From assembly GCF_018614075.1 (NCBI RefSeq), contig NZ_JAGGOZ010000098.1, positions 1-64,000 of the forward strand: 64,000 nucleotides of DNA, given 5' to 3'. Each line of letters begins with the position of its first letter. Positions within the stretch are counted from its first letter, which is position 1. The notes beneath the pieces are model-generated. The model was not told the DNA's origin. It did no database searches and saw only the letters and a list, made by a program, of their open reading frames with translations. Shown piece by piece: positions 54,601-64,000 of the stretch. Both the position numbers and the translations under genes were made by a program. The stretch comes from Streptomyces sp. ISL-94. GTDB lineage: Bacteria; Actinomycetota; Actinomycetes; Streptomycetales; Streptomycetaceae.

Positions 54601-57600
54601 CTGGCGGTACTTGCGCGGGTGCGGGGCGAGGTTGACGCCGCCGGCGAGCGCGTAGTCCGCCTGTCCGGACGCCAGGGCCTCGCAGGCGAGGTGGATGGCG
54701 GTGAGGGAGGAGGAGCACATGGTGTCGACGGCCAGGCTCGGCCCGTGGAAGTCGAAGAAGTACGAGACGCGGTTGGCGATGGACGCGTAGCCCATGCCGC
54801 CGGCGAGGCCCCGCTCGTCCTCGAACAGCTGGTAGTGCCCGTACATCACGCCGACGTACACGCCGACGCGGCTGCCCCGGAGGCGGGCCCGGGTGTAGCC
54901 GGCGTCCTCCATGGCGTGCCAGGAGGTCTGGAGGAACAGCCTTTCTTGAGGGTCAGTCAGTTCAGCTTCCCGCAGGGACATCTGGAAGAAGCGGGGGTCG
55001 AACTCGTCGATCCCGTCGAGGAATCCGCCCCAGCGGCTCACCGGCCGGCCGTCCGCGTCGGCGGCGGCCCGGTGGTCCCAGCGGTCGGCGGGCACCTGGC
55101 CCACACAGTCGCGGCCGGACCGCAGGTTCTCCCAGAAGGCGTCGAGGTCCTCGGCCTGGGGGTAGCGGCCGGCCACGCCGACGATCGCGACGCGGTGGTC
55201 GGCGGCCGGCACCGGCTGCGCCGGGCGCGCGGCCGGACGTACGCCGGCAGCGGGCGCCTGGACGGCCGGGACGGTGCCCGGCACGGGGGCGGAAACGGCG
55301 ACCTGCGCCGGGGCGGGCTCGGCGGCGGGCTCGGGAAGGAGCGCGCGCACCCGCTCGGCGTGCCGCTCGACCAGGTAGTCGGCGACCTCGCGGACGGTCG
55401 GGTACTCGAACAGCAGGGACACCGGCAGCTCGCCCATGCCCTCGGCGAGGACGTCCACGATGAGGGGCACCGTCAGCGAGTCGACGCCGAAGTTCTCGTA
55501 CGTCTCGTCCAGCCAGAGCCGCTCGCGCGGCACTTGGAGGATCTGCGCGAAGGCGTCCTTGACGTACTCCCGCGCGGCCTCCAGCAGCGCGTCGCCCTCC
55601 GTGCCGGACGGCCCGGCCGAGGGGAGCGGGGGCACCGCGGCGCGCGGCGACGCGGCGGGCGCCGCGGCGGCGGGAGCCGTGCCGCCCGGTGCGGTCTCCG
55701 CGACCACCACGTGCTGGCTCAGCCCCTCGTCCGCCGGCACGGCCCGGCTGCGCGTGAAGCCGGCAAGGGCGAGGGCCTTGCGCCATCCGGGCGCGGAGAG
55801 CAACGGGGAGCCGGGCAGGCGCAGTTCGGCATCCTCGTGCAGCCACCAGCCGTCGAGCAGGCCGAAGGTGAGGGTGGCGGTGAGGACGTTGCTGCTGGCC
55901 TCGTTGAGGACCAGCCGTCCACCGGGCTTGAGCAGCCGGGTCACCGCGCGCAGGGTGGCGAGCAGGTCGGCGGTCGCGTGCAGGACGTTGGCCGCCACGA
56001 CCAGGTCGGCGCTGCCCGGGGTGAAGCCCTGGGTCTCGGGGTCCGCGGAGATGTCGAGCCGCTGGAAGCGGACGTACGGGTGCGCCTCGGCGAACCGCTG
56101 CTCCCCGTGCCGAAGGAAGGCGCGGGAGATGTCCGTGTAGACGTACGTCACCTCCGTGCCCGAGGCGGCGAGGGCGGGCAGGACGCTCGCGGTGGTGCCT
56201 CCGGTGCCCGCGCCGATTTCGATGACGGTGAGCGGGCCCTGGTGGCGGGACAGCAGGTCCTGGACGGCGCCGACGACGAGTTCGTTGGCGCGGTCGACGA
56301 CCGGGCTTCCCCGGTAGGCGCCCTCGACGAGGGCGCTGGAGCCGCCCGGGAACATCACGTCGGTGGCGCGGACGGTGCCGCGCAGCACGCCGAAGAGGTT
56401 CTGCATGCAGGGGCGCAGCAGCCGGTCGAAGCGGTTGAGCGCGGGCTTGCGCTCGCACAGCTCGACCAGGTCTCCCTCGGGGTCCTTGGCGGCCTCGCGT
56501 CCGGCGGGGACGAGTGCTCCGCCCCGGTCGTCGAGGAAGCCGCCCTCGGTCAGCTGGCGCAGGAGCTCGGCGAAGAGCCTGCGCTGCGCGGGGACGACGG
56601 CCAGCCGTTCGGCGAGGGCGGCGGGCTGCCAGCTCTCGGCGTCGCCGAGGAAGACCCCTTCGCGACGGAAGAGCGTCCACAGCCAGTCGCACATGACCTC
56701 GGTCAGGCGGGCGTCGTCGGCCTCGGTGAGCAGCCGGGCGACCGGGGGGAGCTGGGCCAGCGACGGCACCAAGGCCACGTCGTCGGGGGGCGTCCCCGTG
56801 CCGGACGTCGTGGTGTCCGGGCCGGCCGGTTGCCCGGCGGTCCGACGCGGCTGGGCGCCGACCGCGGCGAGTGCGGCCGCGTCGGCCTTGACCACGACGA
56901 CCTGGCGGTCCTCGCGTCCGAGCACGGCGTGCACGGCGGCCATCCCCTCCTCCGGGGTGATCGAGTGGATTCCGGTGGCGGCGAGCCGCTCGCGGTAGCG
57001 CTCGTCGGCGACGATGCCGACGGTCCCCCAGTAGCCCCAGTTGATGACGGCCACCCGGGCCGCCAGCATCCAGTCGAGGTGGTGGGCGAAGGAGTCCTCG
57101 AAGGTGGATCCGGCCGCGTAGTTGCCCTGGCCGGCACTGCCGGACAGGGCGACCGCCGAGGAGAAGAAGAGGACGAAGTCGAGGCCGCCCACGCCTCTCA
57201 GGGCGGCGTGCAGTGCGACCGAGGTGTGCGCCTTGGCGTCGAGGACGGAGCGGAAGGTCTCCTCCGTCATCGTGGCGACGGTCTGGTCGCGCAGGACGAT
57301 CGTGGCGTGGAAGACCCCGTGCAGGGCGCCGTGGGCGCTCCTGGTCCACTCGACGGCCTCCCGCAACGCGGCGGGGTCGGTCGCGTCGGCCCTGCGGTAG
57401 GAGACGAGGGTGCCGTCCGGGTCGATGGCGCGCAGCCGTGCGCGGCGCTCGGCGTCGAGTTCGCTGCGGCCGAGGAGGACGACCTTCGCCCGGTAGCCGC
57501 GCACCAGCCATTCGGTGAGTTCCAGGCCGATGCCCCCGGCCCCGCCGAGGATCAGGTAGGTGCCGTCCCGGCGGATCCGCTCCTGCGGGGGTGTGAGGGC

Positions 57601-60600
57601 GACCGGGACGAGCCTGCGGTGGTGGAGCACGCCGCGGCGCAGTGCGTAGGGGCCGCCGGCGGGGGCGTCGAGCACGTCCGCGGAGGGCGCGTCGGCGGAG
57701 GAGCGGTCGACGACGGCGACCTGCCAGCGGGGGTGTTCCTGGGCCAGCGACAGGGCCAGGCCGTGCAGGCCGGCCGCGTACGGGTTGGCGACGGGTTCGC
57801 CGGCCGTGGTGAGGGCGTCCTCGGTGACCACGGTGAGACGGACGGCCGAGCGGGTCCGCTGGAGGACCTTGGCGAGCCGGAACAGGGTGAGGACACCGCG
57901 TTCCTGGGCCGCTTCGAGCGCGGCGGTGTCGTCCGTCGCGCCCCCGGCACGGGGGGCGAGCAGGATCACGTGGTCGGGCCGGCCGGTGGCGGTGGCGACG
58001 CGGTCGTGGTCCAGTTCGACGACCGCGCCGCCGAGGCGGGCGCGCAGGGCGGCCGCCAGCGGCGCCGAGTCCGGTCCGCGCACGAGCCAGGTGGTGGCCC
58101 CGTCCGGGAGCGGTTGCGGGGAGCGGCCGGACAGCTCGGTCCAGCGCGGTGCGAACATCAGGTCGTCCGCGGCGGCCGCCGCCGCGGCGGAGACGGCCGC
58201 TGCGGCGGGGGATCCGGCCGGCCGGGCCTGGGCGACGCCGGGCGCGGGCCGCAGCGACAGGTCGCGCAGTCGCACGCGGATGTTCCCCTCGGAGTCGGTC
58301 AGGGTGAGGTCGTAGCGGTCGGTGCCGACGGTGCTCACGTGGGCGTACCCGAGGTCGGTCACCGGGGCGTGGACCTCGGCGGCGGTGAGGGCGTACGGCA
58401 CCATCGCGGGGCCGTTGTCCCGGTCCCGGAGGACGGCGAAGGCGTGCAGGGCGCCGTCGACCACCGAGGGGTGGAGGGCGGAGCCGGCGAAGCGGGCGGC
58501 TTCGGCGGGGATCCGCAGGCGTACGAGTGCCTCTCCGTCGCCCGCGGCGATCCATTCGACGGCCCGCAGGGCGGGGCCGTAGAACAGCCCCGCCGCCGTG
58601 AGGTCGGCGTAGAGGCCGGCGCCTTCGTGGCGGCTGCCGAGGCGGGCCCGTACGGCGTCGATGTCCAGGGTCTCCCCGGCGGGGGCGGACAGGGGCTCCA
58701 CCCGGCCCTCGGCGAGGAGTTCGCCGGTGTCGTCGCGCAGGTCGAAGCGCGTGCCGGTCTCACCGCGGCGCAGCCGTGTCCTGGCCGTGCGCTCGGCGCC
58801 GGCCACGACGAAGGGCCGCAGCCAGCGGACGTTCGACAGTCGCAGCCGCTCCCCCGCCCCGGCCGCCTCGGCGGCGGCACGGGCCATCTCCAGAACGGCG
58901 GCGGCGGGCAGCAGGCGGGTATCGCCGAGCCGGTGGCCGCCGATGTAGGGGTGCTCGGGGGCGAAGGCGGTCCGGTAGGTCAGGCCGTCCAGGCTCTCGG
59001 CCGGGTCGATCGCGTCGAGCAGCGGGTGCACCGGACCCGGTGCGGTCCGCTCGGCGGCCGGTACGGGCGGTACGGGCGGTACGGGCGGCGACCAGATGGT
59101 GTCGGTGAGCCAGCAGCGGAGTTCCTCGAAGGGGTAGCCCGGCAGCGGCACGCGGCTGCCGTTCCCCGCCGGCCACGTGACCGGGGCTCCGGCGGCCCAG
59201 GCGGCGCCGATCGACGCCGGGTCGCTGCTCGTTGGGGCGGCGGCGCGGGAGCCGGCGCGGCCGCGGGCACTACCGGTCCAGACTCCCGTCGGGTCGTCCC
59301 CGCGCAGCCGGGCCACCAGCTCGGTGACGGTGGAGGCCAGGACGACCATGCGGTCCGCCCACTCCTCGCGCCCCTGCTGGAGGGTGAACGCCACGTCCGC
59401 GAGGCGGGGTGACGATCCGTCCGCCAGGCCCCGTTCCAGGGCGTCCGCCAGTTCGGCGGCGAGCACGGAGAGCCGTTCGGGCACCCGGGTGGAGAGCGGG
59501 AACAGGTACGGGCCGGGCTCCTGCCCGGCGGCCGGCGGGGCGACGTACTCCTCCACGACGAGGTGGGCGTTGGCCCCGCCCGCGCCGAAGGAGCTGAGGC
59601 CCGCGCGCCGGGGCGCGCCCTCGGGCCGGGGCCACGGGGCGAGGTCGCGCTGCACGTGCAGCGGGGTCGAGTCGAAGTCGATGTTCGGGTTGAGCGGGTC
59701 CGCGTGCAGCGAGGGCACGAGCCGGCCGTGCCGCATCTGGAGCAGCACCTTGCACAGCCCGGCCATGCCGGAGGCCGATTCGAGGTGGCCGACGTTGGAC
59801 TTGACCGAGCCGATCGGAAGGCTGCGCGGTGGCAGTCCGGCCTCGGTCAGCGCGCGGGCGAGTCCGCGGATCTCGACGGGGTCGCCGAGGGCGGTGCCGG
59901 TGCCGTGCGCCTCGAGGTAGCCGAGGGTGGCCGGGTCCACGCCTGCCTCGCCGAGCGCCTGTGCGACGAGGTCGCCCTGGGCGACGGGGTTGGGCACGGT
60001 GAAGCCGTTGGTGCGGCCGCCGTGGTTGACGCTTGTCCCGAGGATGACGCCGTGGATGTGGTCGCCGTCCCGGACGGCGTCCGCGAGCGGCCGGAGCAGC
60101 ACCGCGCCGACGCCCTCGCCGGGGACATAGCCGTCGCCGTCCGCGCCGAAGCTGCGGCAGCGGCCGTCGCTGGAGGTGAAGCTGCCCTGGCCGAGGAAGC
60201 GGTACTTGTACGGGTGGACGTGCAGGTTGACCCCGCCCGCGACGGCCATGTCGGTGTCCCCGGCGCGCAGGTCGCGCACGGCCAGGTGAATGGCCGTCAG
60301 CGAGGAGGAGCACATCGTGTCCACGCCCAGGCTGGGGCCGGTGAGGCCGAGGGTGTAGGAGACGCGGTTGGCGATGGAGGCGTGCGAGGAGGCGCCGATC
60401 CGGCCGTCCTCGGCCTCGTGCAGCTGATAGAGCCCGTACATCGCGCCGACGTACACACCGACGCGGTGGGAGCGCAGGTCCGCGCGGGTGCGTCCGGCGT
60501 TCTCCATGGCGTGCCAGGCGGTCTGGAGGAACAGCCGTTCCTGGGGGTCGACGATCTCCGCCTCGCGGGGCGAGACGCCGAAGAAGAGCGGGTCGAACAT

Positions 60601-63600
60601 GTCGATGCCGCGCAGGAAGCTGCCCCAGCGGCTGTAGCGGGCCGCACGGTCGGCGGGGGTGGCCTGGTCGTAGTCCCGCCAGTCCCAGCGGTCCGCCGGG
60701 ATCTCGGTGATCAGGTCCCGCCCCGCCTGGAGGTGGTCCCAGAACTGGTCGAGGGTGTCCGATTCGGCGAAGCGGGCGGCGACGCCGACGATGGCGATCG
60801 GCATGGAGCCCGAGGGGGTGTGGGCGGGGACCGCGGCGGCGCCCGGGAGCACGGCCGTGACGGCGGCCACCGGCTCCGGAGCCCTGTCCGCCCGGGGTGC
60901 CCGGCCGGCCACCGGCTCCGGCGCGGGGGCCGGTTCGGGCGCGGGCGCCGGTTCGGGCGCGGGCGCCGGTTCGGGCGCGGGCGCCGGTTCGGGCGCGGGC
61001 GCCGGTTCGGGCGCGGGCGCCGGTTCGGGCGCGGGCGCCGGTTCGGGCGCGGGCGCCAGTTCCGCGAGGCGGGAGCCGTGGTGCTCGGTGAACCAGCCGG
61101 CGAGGGAGCGCAGGTCCTGGTACTCGAAGAACAGGGTCTTCGGCAGGGACCCGAAGTGGTCCTCCAGACGGCGGGTCAGGTCCATGATCAGCAGCGAGTC
61201 GATGCCGAACCGCTCGAACGGCGCGTCGGCCTCCATCTCCTCGGCCGGGAACTCGAAGACCTCGGCGAGTACCCCGCGCAGGAACTCCTCGGCCGCGTCG
61301 GCGGCCGGCGCCGCCGGCTCCGCGGACGGGAGGGACGGGGCGGACGGAACGGCGCGCGGGGCGGGGACGGAGGGGGCCGACGGGGCCGAGGGCGCCGGCG
61401 CGTCCAGCACCTCGCGCAGGCGCGCCAGGTTGCCGTGCGCCACCAGGACGTGGTCGCCGTCGTGGCCCAGGGCCCGGTCGAAGGCCTCCAGTCCGGCGTC
61501 GGTGGGCATGGCCACCAGCCCGACCTGGCGGGCCATCCGGGCCGCCGCGGCCTCGTCGGCGTCGACGCGTATGCCCCCGTCGGCCCACAGCGACCACAGC
61601 ACGGAGAGGCTGCGGCCCGGCCGGCCGCTGCCCCGGCGCCAGGCCGTGAACGCGTCCAGGAAGCGGTTCGCGTAGGCGTAGTCGGTCTGGCCGGGGCTTC
61701 CCGCGGCCCCCGACATGGAGGAGAAGGCGATGAAGAAGTCCAGCGGGTCGCCGGCGGTGGCCCGGTCGAGCTCGATGGTGCCGCGGACCTTGGGGCCGAG
61801 CACGGCCGCGTTCTGCTGGTCGGTCTTGCCGATCAGCAGCGCGTCCCGGGTGGTTCCGGCGAGGTGCAGGACGCCGTGGAGCGGTCCGAAGGAGCCGTGG
61901 ATCCGCTCGACGAGGTCACCGGCGGCGCCGGGGGCGCCCAGGTCGGCGGGTATGTAGTGGACGTCGAGGCCGGCGGAGCGCAGCTCCGTGAGGTCGGCCT
62001 GCGCCGAACGGCCCGTCAGGACGTAGCGGGCGTCGCCTCCCAGGTGGGCGACGAGCCGGCGGCCGAGGGCGCCCGCGCCGCCGGTGACCAGCACGGTGCC
62101 GCGCGGGGCGAGCGGTGCCGGGTCGGGGCTGACGGGCTCCCAGCGCGGCACCTGCCGGCCGGCGGCCGTGTACCGGACGCGGAAGGCGTGGGCGGCGCGC
62201 GCCTCGGACTCGACGGTGGCGGCGAGGCCGGCCGTGCCCGCGTCGACCGCGGAGACGAGGAACTGCGGGTCCTCGTTGGCGAGGGCCCGGGCGAACCCGT
62301 CCAGGGCCTCGGCCCGCGCGTCCTCGACGCCGCCGGACGTGCGGAACACGTGCAGGACGCGCACCGGGTGGCGGGTCGGCTGGGCCGCCCAGGACCGGTA
62401 CAGCCCGGTGAGGGCGGGCAGCGGGTCGCCGTCCGCGGTGTGGACGAGGAGGAGTTCCTCGTCGCGGGGGAAGACGGAGTCCCCGGTGGTGCGTTCGGCT
62501 CCGGTGAAGCTCTCCTCGCCGAGCAGGAGGGCGCGTACGGTCCGGCCGGCGGCCGGCGCGGGGGCGTCCTGCCAGCGCTGTACGAGCAGGTGGGCGCCGA
62601 TGGTGCCGTCCAGGCGGGCGGCGCCGTCGACGGGCCGGGTGACGACGGCGCGCAGCCGCACGCGGACCCGGCCCTCGTCGTCGGCGAGGGCGATGTCGTG
62701 GCCGGCCGGGGTCCGCACGGCGTGCACGTGGCCCTGTTCGGGCAGCGGCCCGAAGATCTCGACCGCGTCCAGGGAGAAGGGCAGTTCCCGGGCGCGCGGG
62801 GCCGAGGGGTCCTCGTCGGTCCACAGGCAGGCCTGGAGCATCGCGTCCAGGAGGGAGGGGTGGAGGGCGAAATCGGAGAAGGGGAGGTCCGCCGCCGCGG
62901 GCACGGCGACGTGCGCGAGGACCTCGCCCGGCGCGGACCGCACCGAGCGCAGCCCCTGGAGGCTGGGCCCGTAGCCGCCGCCGAGCGCGCCGAAGACCTC
63001 GTAGCACTCCTCGGCGGTGGCCGTACGGGGCAGCCGGGCGCGGATCGCGTCCAGGTCGAGGCGCGGTGCCTCGGGACCGGCGCCGAAGCGGAGGGTGCCG
63101 GCGGAGCAGAGCGCGCCCTCGGCGCTGCCGTCGGTGAGCCGGACCTCGTAGGAGACCCCGTCGGCGGTGGGCGCGAGGTGCAGGCGCACGCGGGCCGGCT
63201 CGTCCTCGACGAGCACGGGGCGGGCCCACAGCACGTTGACGATGCCGGTGGCGCGGCCGTGGCCCGCCTGTTCGGCCGCGGCCACCGCGAACTCCAGGGC
63301 CGCCACAGCGGGCAGGATCCGGATCCGGCCCAGGGCGTGGTCGCGCAGGTAGAACTCCTCGCCGGTCAGCAGCCGTTCGCCGGGGCCGGCGGCCAGGCCG
63401 GCGGGCGGCTTGATCCAGTAGCGGCGGGTCGGCCGGGGCGGCAGGGGCAGGGAGAGCCTGGCCGGGCGGTCGCCGGAGGGCTCGGGCAGGACGACGTCCT
63501 GGCCGGTGACCCACAGGCGGGCGGCCTCGGCCGGATCGTCGGTGGCCGCGGGCCCGGCGCCGCCGCCGGAGGCCGCGGAGGCGCCGGCCGTCGCGGTGCC

Positions 63601-63846
63601 GGTCACGAGGCCTTCGCCGTCGCGCAGGCGCGCGGCCAGTTCGGCGACGCTCCCGACGAGCAGGGCGACGCGCTCGCGCAGGGGTTCCCGGCCGACGCGC
63701 AGGGTGTGCGCGATGGCGTCCAGGGAGGCCGTTGGGTGCTCGTCCAGCCAGGTGCACAGCTCGGCCCGGTAGCGGTCGAGCTGTTCGGGGCCGTCGGCGG
63801 ACAGGAGGACCAGTCGGGCGGTCCTGTCCTCGGTGGTGCCGCTCAT
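44158..63846 (-). CDS. Giant trans-AT-type PKS (five KS domains, no AT)
   Basis: 6562 residues, about 690 kDa. ATG 63846 overlaps the upstream PKS stop in TGATG, with GAGGCGGGA about 9 bp upstream. Domain order: KS flanking subdomain, DH (His170), KR, ACP (Ser884); KS1 (Cys1179), DH (His1638), KR, C-methyltransferase (VIEIGAGTGG at 2541-2550), ACP (Ser2790); KS2 (Cys3044), ACP (Ser3571); KS3 (Cys3801), KR, ACP (Ser4764); KS4 (Cys5014), KR, ACP (Ser5987); KS5 (Cys6244) and a Pro/Ala-rich tail. No AT signature (GHSxG after a KS) occurs anywhere, so extender units must come from a discrete AT not in this window. The protein starts in the middle of one module and ends in the middle of another, so it must dock tightly with both neighbours. 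The next PKS overlaps by ATGA. Confidence 0.96.
45760..49303 (-). other. PKS module: KS-KR-ACP
   Basis: KS4 about 49303-48025 (IDTACSSSLVALH; LHGTGT; NIGHLEP). KR about 47455-46070 with TGGTGALG, YSSVAGGVPAL and DYALANSVLD. ACP about 45995-45760 (GVDSI). Expected outcome: a hydroxyl group. Confidence 0.88.
49430..52955 (-). other. PKS module: KS-KR-ACP
   Basis: KS3 about 52955-51655 (VDTACSSSLVALH; ETHGTGT; TIGHLEP). KR about 51035-49760 with structural half, TGGTGGLGL, YSSLAGQLGDYG and VDYAVGARYLD; the aspartate of the B-type LDD position is absent. ACP about 49665-49430 (GLDSF). Expected outcome: a hydroxyl, configuration probably not B-type. Confidence 0.88.
53015..55197 (-). other. Minimal PKS module: KS-ACP
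   Basis: KS2 about 55197-53960 (VDTMCSSSLTAIH; HGTGT; SVGHLES) is followed by a flanking region holding an ACP-like segment without the serine (53840-53620), the LARTLQTGREAMAHR flank, LPGYPFARTRCW and an ACP (GLDSL, about 53245-53015). No KR, DH or MT is present. The beta-keto group should stay, or the module may only pass the chain on. All three KS catalytic residues are intact, which favours elongation. Confidence 0.85.
55360..60804 (-). other. PKS module: KS-DH-KR-cMT-ACP
   Basis: KS1 about 60804-59548 (VDTMCSSSLTAIH; HGTGT; NVGHLES). DH about 59010-58260 with HRLGDTRLLP and HPSVVD. KR about 57580-56860 with GGAGGIGL, FSSAVALSGSAGQ and NYAAGS. C-methyltransferase about 56760-55690 with the SAM motif at 56226-56197. 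ACP about 55600-55360. Expected outcome: an alpha-methylated alkene from malonyl-CoA and S-adenosylmethionine. Confidence 0.9.
60931..61056 (-). repeat. Seven perfect 18-bp tandem repeats coding a (PAPEPA)n linker
   Basis: The unit CGGTTCGGGCGCGGGCGC is repeated seven times without change and preceded by a degenerate copy. It encodes Pro-Ala-Pro-Glu-Pro-Ala between the first ACP and KS1 of the giant PKS. The perfect identity points to recent expansion or active homogenisation. It gives an extended, semi-rigid tether for the ACP. Confidence 0.93.
61089..63846 (-). other. Split PKS module, second part: flank-DH-KR-ACP
   Basis: Residues 1-80 (LVLLSADGPEQLDRYRAEL ... HTLRVGREPLRERVALLVGS) are the flanking subdomain that normally follows a trans-AT KS; that KS ends the upstream gene. 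DH about 63370-62615 with DHALGRIRILP and HPSLLD. KR about 62105-61420 with TGGAGALG, FSSMSGAAGS, DYAYANRFLD. ACP with Ser884. Expected outcome: an alkene. Confidence 0.88.
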
Positions 63847-64000
63847 CAACGCTGTCCCGCCTCTTCGACTACCACGTGCACGTTGCTGCCTCCCATACCG
63901 AACGAGCTGACGCCGACCCGGGCCGGCGTCCCCTCGCGTGTTTCCCATGTCTGTGCTGCGGCCTGGATCCGGAACGGACTGCCGTCGAGGTCGAGCATCG
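63846..64000 (-). CDS. PKS, C-terminal end of a KS domain (partial)
   Basis: The last 50 codons of a gene entering from the right edge read MLDLDGSPFRIQAAAQTWE, then ARVGVSSFGMGGSNVHVVVE, EAGQR and TGA (63848-63846). This is the conserved C-terminus of a ketosynthase. The protein stops directly at the end of the KS; its flanking subdomain and processing domains start the next protein, whose ATG overlaps this stop by one base. The gene is therefore an upstream PKS of the same operon that ends in a split module. Confidence 0.93.
   Translation of the reverse strand, partial: MLDLDGSPFRIQAAAQTWETREGTPARVGVSSFGMGGSNVHVVVEEAGQR

Noticed and set aside
53443..59412. A 1989-codon + strand frame opposite the giant PKS, and a 2041-codon one at 46540-52665
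   Set aside because: Low-complexity shadow translations without family motifs; the - strand carries KS, KR, MT and ACP motifs throughout.
60931..61056. Possible CRISPR-like array
   Set aside because: The 18-bp units are directly adjacent without spacers and code an in-frame Pro/Ala/Glu linker.

Overview
The window is high-GC actinobacterial DNA, most likely from Streptomyces: GTG starts, ATGA-coupled genes, modular type I polyketide synthases (PKSs) and a Streptomyces-type accessory gene set. It is the inner part of one large polyketide biosynthetic gene cluster. Both ends run off inside PKS genes, so the loading module and the first extension modules lie outside.

Layout. Two PKS arms converge on a central block of accessory genes. 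The left arm (1-7031, + strand) holds the 3' end of one PKS and a complete terminal module, KS-AT-DH-KR-ACP-thioesterase. The right arm (64000-27891, - strand) is a translationally coupled run of four PKS genes: the last residues of a KS (64000-63846), a 6562-residue giant (63846-44158), a 2329-residue PKS (44161-37172) and a 3094-residue PKS (37175-27891). The giant and most of the next gene have no acyltransferase domains and look like a trans-AT PKS, with KS flanking subdomains, modules split between KS and DH, a DH-ACP-KR order and a C-methyltransferase. The 3094-residue PKS is an ordinary cis-AT enzyme with one methylmalonyl-type and one malonyl-type AT. The switch lies inside one module, where a trans-AT-style KS is joined to a cis-style DH-KR-ACP with no AT. 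No discrete trans-acting AT gene is in the window.

The central block (7189-26641) holds a membrane protein; a NarL-type response regulator; a fatty acyl-AMP ligase and a flavin amino-acid monooxygenase-like protein (possible starter-unit supply); a DHA2 exporter; a phosphotransferase-like protein; a crotonyl-CoA carboxylase/reductase; and a glycosyltransferase, PIG-L deacetylase and UDP-HexNAc-type dehydrogenase that together suggest transfer of an amino-uronic acid. After these come three small membrane proteins around an orphan sensor kinase, and an XRE / ImmA-type protease / membrane protein / P450 cassette.

Between that cassette and the right PKS arm (26642-27890) lies about 1.2 kb of decayed sequence with remnants of an NRPS adenylation domain, a frameshifted crcB and a polyprenyl synthase tail.

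Working model (inference). The right arm builds a partly unsaturated chain with hydroxyl groups and at least one C-methyl branch. The cis-AT modules extend it. The left arm adds a last unit, probably ethylmalonyl-derived and supplied by the carboxylase/reductase, and the thioesterase releases the chain. The product is then glycosylated, deacetylated, perhaps oxidised by the P450, and exported.
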